Program-made: the position numbers and the translations under genes
The notes under the pieces: model-generated
The model's input: only the letters and a program-made list of their open reading frames with translations
Told to the model about the DNA's origin: nothing
Database searches by the model: none
From: Rhizobium sp. Q54
Lineage (GTDB): Bacteria > Pseudomonadota > Alphaproteobacteria > SMXS01
Direction of reading: 5' to 3'
DNA: 5,501 nt
NCBI GenBank assembly: GCA_945872035.1
Contig: CAMBYA010000187.1
Span: 1 to 5,501, forward strand
Part shown: positions 1 through 5,016 of the stretch, one piece after another
Numbering within the stretch: the first letter of the stretch is position 1
How the letters are laid out: each line of letters starts with the position of its first letter

Positions 1-32
1 GGATAAACCCCGGCCATGCCAGCCTGCCCGCC

Positions 33-127
33 GAGTCCCGAGACCTGAATCATGGGGATATCCTGTGCGCTGGACGTGGTAGTCCGCATGACTCACAGGC
101 GCCGCGATTCACTTGTTCAACGGACTC
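33..127. promoter_or_regulatory. Cluster of five GANTC (CcrM-type) methylation sites
   Basis: GANTC occurs at 33-37 (GAGTC), 47-51 (GAATC), 90-94 (GACTC), 106-110 (GATTC) and 123-127 (GACTC). None occurs from 128 to 1147, and I count about fourteen in the rest of the window, so the density here is far above background. In Alphaproteobacteria the CcrM adenine methyltransferase modifies GANTC once per cell cycle, and origins and cell-cycle promoters carry such sites. Methylation of these sites in this organism is assumed, not seen. Confidence 0.6.
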
Positions 128-141
128 ATGGTTTGCCTGGG

Positions 142-150
142 TTATCCCCG
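142..150 (+). promoter_or_regulatory. Weak DnaA-box-like site
   Basis: The 9-mer TTATCCCCG matches the consensus TTATCCACA at seven of nine positions and keeps the full TTATCC core. It stands 50 bp left of the tandem pair and in the same orientation. Alone it would mean little; it is listed because of its neighbours. Confidence 0.35.
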
Positions 151-191
151 CTGACATCGCGGGTACCCCGCTGGTTGCCAAGACGACCAGG

Positions 192-211
192 TTATGCACA
201 GTTCGTCCACA
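192..211 (+). promoter_or_regulatory. Tandem DnaA-box-like pair
   Basis: TTATGCACA at 192-200 matches the DnaA consensus TTATCCACA at eight of nine positions. TCGTCCACA at 203-211 matches at seven of nine and keeps the TCCACA half. Both point the same way and their starts are 11 bp apart, about one helical turn, which suits cooperative binding of DnaA protomers on one face of the DNA. The pair ends 19 bp before the ppsR start, so DnaA bound here could also affect ppsR transcription. Binding is inferred. Confidence 0.5.
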
Positions 212-230
212 GCTTCACATCGGGCGTGCA

Positions 231-1055
231 ATGCAGCGATTTCACCTACATCTGGTTTCCGACGCCACCGGCGAAACACTGAGTTCCGTGGCCAAGGCGG
301 CGCTCGCCCAGTTCGAGGGCTTCGACGCCATGGAGCACATGCATGCCATGATCCGCAGCCCCAAGCAGATGGAACTGGCGCTCGCCGCCATCCAGCGCAC
401 GCCGGGACTGGTGCTTTATACGCTGGTCGACCGCGAGCTGCGCGCCCAGCTCGAGGAAGGCTGCCGGTCGCTGGGCTTCCTGTCGATCGCCGTGCTCGAT
501 CCGGTGATGGATGCTTTCGGCCGGTTCCTGGGCGCTGAAAGCCTGGGGCGGCCCGGCCAGCAGCATGAGATGAACGCCGAATATTTCGGCCGCATCGAGG
601 CCATGGGCTTCACCATGGCCCATGATGACGGCCTGCGCACGGACGACCTGCACCAGGCGGACATCATCCTGCTGGGGGTGTCGCGCACCTCGAAGACGCC
701 GACCGGCATCTACCTGGCCAATCGGGGCCTCAAGGTCGCCAATGTGCCCGTGGTGCCCGGCGTTCCACTTCCAGAGGAACTGGACGGGCTGAAAAAGCCG
801 CTGGTCGTGGCGCTCACCGTGTCCCCCGATCGGCTGGTGCATATCCGCCGCACCCGGATGCGGGCACTGTCGGAGCCCGAGGATACGGCCTATGCGGACC
901 CGGAAGCGGTCGCGGAGGAGATTACTGCCGCCCGGCGCGTCTACCTGAAGCGCGGCTGGCCGATCATCGACGTCACCCGGCGCTCTATCGAGGAAACCGC
1001 AGCCGCCATCTACAGTCTCTACCAGCGGCGGCAGGAAGAGTTGAACAGCCCATGA
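231..1055 (+). CDS. ppsR: Pyruvate, phosphate dikinase regulatory protein (bifunctional kinase/phosphorylase, DUF299)
   Basis: The 274-residue product is a full-length member of the PPSR/DUF299 family. These cytosolic enzymes inactivate pyruvate phosphate dikinase (or PEP synthetase) by ADP-dependent phosphorylation of a threonine near the catalytic histidine, and reactivate it by Pi-dependent phosphorolysis, thereby controlling PEP/pyruvate interconversion. Seen: the family-typical start FHLHLVSDATGETL (residues 4-17), the P-loop-like GVSRTSKTPT (149-158) followed by IYLANRG, and the C-terminal DVTRRSIEETAAAI (247-260). The ATG at 231 is chosen because the conserved segment begins directly after it; the ribosome site is weak (GGGCG at 222-226). 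It is the first gene of the operon and overlaps maf by 4 bp. The homologue flanks the origin in Caulobacter and Rickettsia. Whether the partner is PPDK or PEP synthetase cannot be told here; PPDK is the likelier partner in this class. Confidence 0.95.
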   Translation: MQRFHLHLVSDATGETLSSVAKAALAQFEGFDAMEHMHAMIRSPKQMELALAAIQRTPGLVLYTLVDRELRAQLEEGCRSLGFLSIAVLDPVMDAFGRFLGAESLGRPGQQHEMNAEYFGRIEAMGFTMAHDDGLRTDDLHQADIILLGVSRTSKTPTGIYLANRGLKVANVPVVPGVPLPEELDGLKKPLVVALTVSPDRLVHIRRTRMRALSEPEDTAYADPEAVAEEITAARRVYLKRGWPIIDVTRRSIEETAAAIYSLYQRRQEELNSP

Positions 1056-1642
1056 CCGGGCTGGTGCTGGCGTCGGGCAGCCGTGTGCGGGCCACGCTGT
1101 TGCGCCAGGCCGGCCTGGCGTTCGAGGTGCGTCCCGCCGATGTGGACGAATCCGTCACCAAACGCGAGATGGCCGGCGCCGATCCCATGCGGATCGCCGA
1201 GGCGCTGGCCATCATCAAGGCCAGGGCGGTGTCGCCGTCCTGTCCGGACGCGCTGGTGATCGGCGCCGACCAGATGCTGGTCTGCGGCGGCGGCCTGTTC
1301 GACAAGCCCGCGGATCTTGACGAAGCCCGCAGCCATTTGCGCCGCCTGCGCGGCAAAACCCATCATCTCTGCACGGCCGCCGTAGTCGTGCGCGGCGGCG
1401 AGGTGGTGTGGCGGCACAGCGAACGACCCGAACTGGTCATGTGGCCGTTCAGCGATGGCTTCATCGACCTCTATCTGGACGCGATCGGCGAAGACGCCCT
1501 GCTCAGCGTCGGCGCCTACCAGCTCGAAGGCCGTGGGTCGCAGCTGTTCGAACGGGTTACCGGAGATTTCTTCTCGATCCTGGGCTTGCCTTTGCTGCCG
1601 CTGTTGGCTTTTCTGAGGCACCACAACCTGATCGAGGCCTGA
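1052..1642 (+). CDS. maf: Maf/YceF-like nucleoside triphosphate pyrophosphatase
   Basis: The 196-residue product belongs to the Maf/HAM1-related family of cytosolic pyrophosphatases that hydrolyse non-canonical nucleoside triphosphates to monophosphates plus PPi. Seen: the N-terminal LASGSRVRATLL (6-17), which corresponds to the family's LASxSPRRxxLL, VDE at 31-33, IGADQ at 70-74 with the expected catalytic D73, FDKP at 83-86, and the C-terminal SVGAYQLEGRGSQLFERV. GADQ rather than GADT recalls the YceF subgroup (7-methyl-GTP pyrophosphatase), but substrate cannot be fixed from this. The proline and first arginine of the SPRR motif are replaced (R11, V12), while R13 remains. The ATG lies in an ATGA overlap with the ppsR stop, with AGGAAGAG at 1033-1040 as the likely ribosome site, so the two genes are probably translationally coupled. 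Confidence 0.93.
   Translation: MTGLVLASGSRVRATLLRQAGLAFEVRPADVDESVTKREMAGADPMRIAEALAIIKARAVSPSCPDALVIGADQMLVCGGGLFDKPADLDEARSHLRRLRGKTHHLCTAAVVVRGGEVVWRHSERPELVMWPFSDGFIDLYLDAIGEDALLSVGAYQLEGRGSQLFERVTGDFFSILGLPLLPLLAFLRHHNLIEA
1634..1637 (+). promoter_or_regulatory. Ribosome binding site that fixes the GTG start of aroE
   Basis: GAGG lies 5 nt before the GTG at 1643, inside the last codons of maf. It supports the GTG over the in-frame ATG at 1676, which would remove the first beta strand of the shikimate-binding domain. Confidence 0.55.
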
Positions 1643-2563
1643 GTGTCATCCGCAGTACCCATCAAGGCAGGCGTCATGGGCTGGCCTGTCGCCCATTCCC
1701 GCTCGCCCCTGATCCATGGCTACTGGCTGAAGAAGCACGGCATTGCCGGCAGTTACAAGCTGCTGCCGGTACGGCCGGAAAACGCTATGGCGGCAATCCG
1801 GGCGCTGCCGGCGCAGGGCTTTGCGGGTTGCAACTGCACGGTGCCGCACAAGCATGCGGCGCTCGATGCCGCCGATGTGGTCGATGAACTCGCCCGGCGC
1901 ATCGGCGCGGCCAACACCATCGTGATTCGGGACGGTGTCATCCACGCAACCAACACCGACGCCGAAGGTTTCCTCCAGAACCTGGTTCAGGGCGCCAACG
2001 GGCTGTTGCGGGAAAACTTCATCGCCAGCGCGCAGGGCGCGGGGCACGCGGGCTTCCTGGTCGCCGCACCTGAGTTCCAGTTCGACGCCGGGCCCGCCGT
2101 GGTCCTCGGCGCGGGCGGCGCTGCGCGGGCCGTGGTGGTGGCGCTGCTCGACGCGGGGGTTCCCACGGTCCGCCTCGCCAACCGCACCCGCGCCCGTGCG
2201 AACGAGCTTGCCGCGGAGCTGGGCCACGGCAGGATCGAGGTCGTCGGCTGGGACGAGCGCGAGACGGCTCTGGCAGACGCGGCGCTGCTGGTCAACACCA
2301 CCAGCATGGGCATGCAGGGGCAGGAACCGCTGGTGCTGCGGCTCGACGACCTGCCCGCCGACGCGCTGGTCAATGACATCGTCTACGCGCCGCTGGAGAC
2401 CGCGCTGCTGGCCGCGGCGCGGGCGCGCGGCAACATGGCCGTGGACGGCCTCGGCATGCTGCTGCATCAGGCCGTGCCGGGCTTCGAGGCCTGGTTTGGC
2501 GTCCGGCCTACGGTGACGGCCGAACTGCGGGAGCTGATCGTGAAAGACCTGGGGGGAAAATGA
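1643..2563 (+). CDS. aroE: Shikimate dehydrogenase (NADP+) with an extended interdomain segment
   Basis: This cytosolic enzyme reduces 3-dehydroshikimate to shikimate with NADPH, the fourth step of the shikimate pathway after DAHP synthase, DHQ synthase and dehydroquinase. Seen in order: HSRSP (18-22) for substrate binding, NCTVPHK (64-70) with catalytic K70, GAANT (88-92), TNTD (103-106) with catalytic D106, the NADP-binding GAGGAAR (156-162), NRTRAR (180-185), NTTSMGM (218-224), NDIVYAP (244-250) and DGLGMLLHQ (268-276). All key residues are present. At 306 residues it is longer than the usual 270-285: about 50 residues separate D106 from the glycine-rich loop, against roughly 25 in E. coli AroE, the extra part falling around residues 115-148. 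Translation starts at a GTG directly after the maf stop, and the end overlaps coaE by 4 bp. The antisense strand is open over much of the gene, a high-GC artefact. Confidence 0.95.
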   Translation: MSSAVPIKAGVMGWPVAHSRSPLIHGYWLKKHGIAGSYKLLPVRPENAMAAIRALPAQGFAGCNCTVPHKHAALDAADVVDELARRIGAANTIVIRDGVIHATNTDAEGFLQNLVQGANGLLRENFIASAQGAGHAGFLVAAPEFQFDAGPAVVLGAGGAARAVVVALLDAGVPTVRLANRTRARANELAAELGHGRIEVVGWDERETALADAALLVNTTSMGMQGQEPLVLRLDDLPADALVNDIVYAPLETALLAAARARGNMAVDGLGMLLHQAVPGFEAWFGVRPTVTAELRELIVKDLGGK

Positions 2564-3195
2564 TCCTGATCGGACTGACAGGTTCCATCGGCATGGGCAA
2601 GTCGGAAACCGCCCGCATGTTCCGCCGGGCGGGCGTGCCGGTCTATGACGCGGACGCGGCGGTTCATGCGCTGATGCGCAAGGGCGGCGCGGCGGTGAAG
2701 CCGGTCGAGGCCGCCTTTCCCGGCGTCGTCAAGGACGGCGCCGTCGACCGGCCCGAGCTGGGCAAGCGTGTGTTCGGCAAGCCCGAGGAGTTGCGGCGGC
2801 TGGAGCGCATCGTCCACCCGCTGGTCGGCCAGGCCCAGCGCCGGTTCCTGCAGCGGGCACAGGCGCGCGGCGCGCCGATCGTGGTGCTCGACATCCCGCT
2901 GCTGTTCGAAACCGGCGGTAACCGATACGTCGACTATTCGGTGGTTGTATCGGCGCCGCCCGAGGTGCAGCGCCGCCGGGTGCTCGCCCGTCCCGGCATG
3001 ACCGAGGACCGCCTCAGGCATGTCCTCGCCCAGCAGACCCCCGATGTGGTCAAGCGCCGGAAGGCCGACTTTGTCGTGCACTCGGGACTTGGCAAGGCCT
3101 TTGCGCGGAACGAAGTCGAGCGTATCCTGGGCACGGTCCGGGAAGCCGGCCGCGCCCGCGTCTGGCCGGGCCGAATCCTGTTGCGGCGGAGATAG
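2560..3195 (+). CDS. coaE: Dephospho-CoA kinase
   Basis: The enzyme phosphorylates the ribose 3'-hydroxyl of dephospho-CoA with ATP, the last step of coenzyme A synthesis, in the cytosol. Seen: the P-loop GSIGMGKS (8-15) near the N-terminus, YDAD (29-32) with D32 as the likely catalytic acid, HP at 86-87, DIPLLFETG (111-119) in the CoA-binding part, and the lid and C-terminal region with RRRVLARPG (138-146), AQQ (157-159) and KRRKADFVV (165-173). The 211-residue length is normal; the last 20 residues, rich in arginine, show nothing I recognise. The ATG lies in an ATGA overlap with the aroE stop and follows a GGGGGGAAA purine run, so coupling to aroE is likely. The following gene starts at the next base after the stop. 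Confidence 0.95.
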   Translation: MILIGLTGSIGMGKSETARMFRRAGVPVYDADAAVHALMRKGGAAVKPVEAAFPGVVKDGAVDRPELGKRVFGKPEELRRLERIVHPLVGQAQRRFLQRAQARGAPIVVLDIPLLFETGGNRYVDYSVVVSAPPEVQRRRVLARPGMTEDRLRHVLAQQTPDVVKRRKADFVVHSGLGKAFARNEVERILGTVREAGRARVWPGRILLRRR

Positions 3196-3864
3196 ATGCG
3201 CGAAATCGTCCTCGATACGGAAACCACCGGCCTCGACCCGCTGCAGGGCCACAGGGTGGTCGAGATCGGCTGCCTCGAGCTGGTCAACCACATGCCGACC
3301 GGCCGGAGCTTCCACGTCTACCTCAATCCGGACCGGGACATGCCCATGGGGGCGTTCCAGGTTCACGGCCTGTCCGAGGAATTCCTGTCCGACAAGCCCC
3401 GCTTTCCCGAGGTGGCCGACGACTTTCTCACCTTCATCGACGACGGCGCGCTGATTGCCCACAATGCGTCATTCGATGTGAACTTTCTCAACGCCGAGCT
3501 GCAGCGCGCCAGCCGGCCGCTGATTCCGGGCGAGCGGGTGATCGACACGCTGGCGCTGGCGCGGCGCAAGTTCCCCGGCGCCAACAACAGCCTCGACGCC
3601 TTGTGCCGGCGCTTCAATGTCGACAACAGCGGCCGCACCCTGCACGGCGCGCTGCTCGACTCCGAGCTGCTGGCCGAGGTCTATCTGGAGCTGATCGGCG
3701 GGCGCCAGCCTGGCCTGGTGCTTTCGGTGCAGACTTCGCAGGTCAGCATTGCCATCCAGCGCAACATCCGGCCGCCGCGGCCCCACGCGCCGACGGCAGA
3801 CGAACTGGCCGCGCATGCCGCCTTCGTCGCGAAGATCGCGAACGCGCTCTGGCTGCAGGAATAG
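3196..3864 (+). CDS. dnaQ: DNA polymerase III epsilon subunit (3'-5' proofreading exonuclease)
   Basis: The product is the proofreading exonuclease of the replicative polymerase core and works bound to the alpha and theta-like subunits. It is a DEDDh nuclease: Exo I is LDTETTG (6-12) with D7 and E9, Exo II is HNASFDVNFLN (89-99) with D94, and Exo III is HGALLDSELL (150-159) with H150 and D155. All metal and catalytic positions are intact. Residues from about 180 on form the proline-rich linker (RPPRPHAP) and a C-terminal helix, which in this family contacts the polymerase subunit. The length of 222 residues is normal. The ATG follows the coaE stop with no gap, and GGAG at 3188-3191 is the ribosome site. 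It is the last gene of the rightward operon and ends 6 nt from the end of the opposing secB. Confidence 0.96.
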   Translation: MREIVLDTETTGLDPLQGHRVVEIGCLELVNHMPTGRSFHVYLNPDRDMPMGAFQVHGLSEEFLSDKPRFPEVADDFLTFIDDGALIAHNASFDVNFLNAELQRASRPLIPGERVIDTLALARRKFPGANNSLDALCRRFNVDNSGRTLHGALLDSELLAEVYLELIGGRQPGLVLSVQTSQVSIAIQRNIRPPRPHAPTADELAAHAAFVAKIANALWLQE

Positions 3865-3870
3865 GTCTGC

Positions 3871-4347
3871 TCAGTTCGGCTTGTCGCCGGTCTCTGCGTT
3901 GGCGAGGTGCTGGGCCCGGTAGAGGGCCGCGAAGTCGACCGGCTCCAGCAACACCGGCGGAAAGCCGCCGTCGCGGATGGAATCGGCCAGCACGCGGCGG
4001 GCGAACGGGAACATCAAGCGCGGGCACTCGACCAGCAGCACCGGCGGCAGATGCTCCTCGGGAACGCCCCTGACGCCCCAGAGGGTGCCGTATTCCAGCT
4101 CGACCAGGAACGCGGTCATCTCGCCGCTCATGGCCTTGACGTTGATCGTCATCACCACCTCGAAGCCTTCCGGCCCTACCTGGTTGACGCGGACCGACAC
4201 GTTCACGTCGATGCGCGGCTTGTGCTCGTCGTTGGACTGGAAGATCGCCGGCGTGTTGGGGCTCTCGAACGACAGGTCCTTTACATACTGCGTCAGCAGG
4301 ACGACCTGGCCGCCCTGGTTATCCGCCTGCTGGTTCTTGTCGTTCAT
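3871..4347 (-). CDS. secB: Protein-export chaperone SecB
   Basis: SecB is a cytosolic tetrameric chaperone that keeps preproteins unfolded and passes them to SecA at the SecYEG translocon. The 158-residue product is full length. Seen: the N-terminal YVKDLSFESPNTPAIF (21-36), the beta-sheet core with AFLVELEYGTLW (79-90), and the strongly conserved CPRLMFPFARRVLAD (108-122) followed by GGFPPVLLEPVDFAALY (127-143). The frame stays open upstream to 4782 but there overlaps fxsA in another frame, so I start at the ATG at 4347, which has GAGGA 5 nt before it and begins just ahead of the conserved region. It reads towards dnaQ and shares its short 6-nt end gap. A 62-nt spacer separates it from fxsA upstream, so the two may share a transcript. 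Confidence 0.96.
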   Translation of the reverse strand: MNDKNQQADNQGGQVVLLTQYVKDLSFESPNTPAIFQSNDEHKPRIDVNVSVRVNQVGPEGFEVVMTINVKAMSGEMTAFLVELEYGTLWGVRGVPEEHLPPVLLVECPRLMFPFARRVLADSIRDGGFPPVLLEPVDFAALYRAQHLANAETGDKPN

Positions 4348-4363
4348 GGAATCCTCGCTGGAA

Positions 4364-4403
4364 TGAAGCGCGCGGACTGTAGCGGCGGCGGCGTGGCGCT
4401 TCA
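4364..4403. repeat. Inverted repeat between fxsA and secB
   Basis: TGAAGCGC at 4364-4371 pairs with GCGCTTCA at 4396-4403, an 8-bp perfect stem enclosing 24 nt of GC-rich sequence. It occupies most of the spacer upstream of the secB start. There is no following T-run on either strand, so it is not a clear intrinsic terminator. It could be an mRNA hairpin or an operator, or chance in high-GC DNA. Confidence 0.35.
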
Positions 4404-4409
4404 ACCGGC

Positions 4410-4874
4410 TTATGGCGACGGAGGCACCCTCGGCGGATCGGGCGGATGGGGCGTTTCGACCACCTCGAATTCGCCATCGACGACTTCGCCGCCGCCGGCG
4501 GCCGGCGGCCTCGCGGCGGGCTTCAGCGCCCGGTACAGCAGCGCATGGCCAAGGGTCCGCCGCAGCCAGGGAATCAGCAGCAGCAAGCCGAGGATGTCGG
4601 TGAAGAAGCCGGGTACGATCAGCAACACGCCGGCGGCGACCAGCGCCAGCCCATCCAGCACTTCGTTGACCGGCGCGACACCTGCCCGCAGACTTTCCTG
4701 CGCCCGGCCGATGACTCGCGGCGCCTGCAGGCGAATGACGATCGCGCCCAGGGCGGCGGCCAGGAAGACCAGCGCGATGCACGCCACTGTACCGATCAGC
4801 GCCCCGATACGGATGAAAAGGTAGATTTCCAGCACCGGGACAGCGACGAATATCAGGATAAGGGCAATCAGCAT
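4410..4874 (-). CDS. fxsA: FxsA family membrane protein
   Basis: The 154-residue product is an inner-membrane protein of the FxsA family, named after the E. coli gene whose excess relieves F-plasmid exclusion of phage T7; the cellular role in other bacteria is unknown. Seen: a hydrophobic segment at the very N-terminus (about 2-20, with the conserved E16), a second at about 27-48, and the family hallmark VLLIVPGFFTD followed by LGLLLLIPWLRR (83-106), whose loop PGFFTD is at 88-93. The C-terminus is a soluble tail, proline-rich, with VVDGEFEVVE (131-140), which is conserved in many homologues. The ATG at 4874 opens directly into the first membrane segment; the ribosome site is weak (AAAGAA). 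It lies upstream of secB on the same strand and divergent from the Tim44-like gene. Confidence 0.92.
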   Translation of the reverse strand: MLIALILIFVAVPVLEIYLFIRIGALIGTVACIALVFLAAALGAIVIRLQAPRVIGRAQESLRAGVAPVNEVLDGLALVAAGVLLIVPGFFTDILGLLLLIPWLRRTLGHALLYRALKPAARPPAAGGGEVVDGEFEVVETPHPPDPPRVPPSP

Positions 4875-4897
4875 GCTTGTTCTTTCGACAACCGCGA

Positions 4898-4903
4898 ATT
4901 ATC
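4898..4903 (-). promoter_or_regulatory. Possible -10 element for fxsA
   Basis: On the minus strand GATAAT lies 24 nt before the fxsA start, which would leave a leader of about 17 nt. No convincing -35 (TTGAC-like) element is seen at the right distance, so the call is weak. The left arm of the 11-bp inverted repeat lies just upstream of it. Confidence 0.25.
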
Positions 4904-4908
4904 TATGG

Positions 4909-4993
4909 TCGATACGGCCATGCGCCTTGCGGGCGGCCCGCGACACCTTGTGACCTGGGGTTGGGGCTGGCTTCTTTCAACCGGCCGTATCGA
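4909..4993. repeat. Perfect 11-bp inverted repeat in the fxsA/Tim44-like divergent spacer
   Basis: TCGATACGGCC at 4909-4919 is the exact reverse complement of GGCCGTATCGA at 4983-4993, with 63 nt between the arms. The left arm is 35 nt upstream of the fxsA start, the right arm 23 nt upstream of the Tim44-like start. Placed like this, the arms could be two sites for a regulator of both genes. A long hairpin is less likely given the spacing. A shorter direct repeat, TTCTTTC, also occurs at 4880-4886 and 4972-4978. Function is inferred. Confidence 0.5.
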
Positions 4994-5016
4994 AGTGAAA
5001 GGTTACGCGTAGTATC

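Larger units (their letters stand above)
1..230. other. Candidate right part of the chromosomal replication origin (oriC), non-coding
   Basis: This stretch before ppsR has no open frame that resembles a protein. It contains five GANTC sites (33-127), a tandem pair of DnaA-box-like 9-mers (192-200 and 203-211), a TTATCC core at 142-147 and its complement GGATAA at 1-6, which may be the end of a box cut by the window edge. In Caulobacter and Rickettsia the origin lies between hemE and the homologue of the gene that starts here at 231, so position supports the call. No strongly AT-rich unwinding element is visible; the least GC-rich stretch is roughly 104-146, so such an element may lie further left. 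hemE itself is not in the window. The origin role is an inference from motifs plus synteny. The alternative is an ordinary promoter region with a chance cluster of motifs. Confidence 0.55.

Noticed and set aside
1..53. Leftward reading from an ATG at 53 running off the left edge, with AGGA upstream
   Set aside because: Only 17 codons are visible and they do not resemble the N-terminus of HemE, the expected left neighbour; too short to support a gene.
146..173. Direct repeat CCCCGCTG at 146-153 and 166-173, and a 5-bp stem CCCGC/GCGGG at 147-163
   Set aside because: An 8-bp repeat in a 230-bp GC-rich stretch is expected by chance about as often as not, and the stem is short with no T-run.
52..282. 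Rightward open frame of 76 codons across the putative origin
   Set aside because: It overlaps the ppsR start in another frame, has no ribosome site I would trust, and its product resembles nothing I know.
1646..2467. Minus-strand open frame (273 codons) opposite aroE
   Set aside because: It mirrors aroE codon structure and its product has no recognisable domain; it is a high-GC shadow.
2467..3462. Long minus-strand open frame (331 codons) opposite coaE and dnaQ
   Set aside because: It lies wholly antisense to two well-recognised genes, its product is rich in His, Arg, Gly and Asp with no known motif, and such frames are common opposite high-GC coding DNA.
4348..4782. Upstream extension of the secB reading frame
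   Set aside because: The extension runs through fxsA in another frame and encodes an Arg/Ala-rich sequence unlike SecB; the start at 4347 has a ribosome site and fits the family length.
3907..4824. Rightward open frame (305 codons) opposite secB and fxsA
   Set aside because: It is antisense to two clearly recognised genes and its product has no family-like motif.
4947..4976. TTGTGA at 4948 as a -35 element for the Tim44-like gene
   Set aside because: No matching -10 hexamer lies 16-18 nt downstream (CTTCTT only), so I do not call a promoter.
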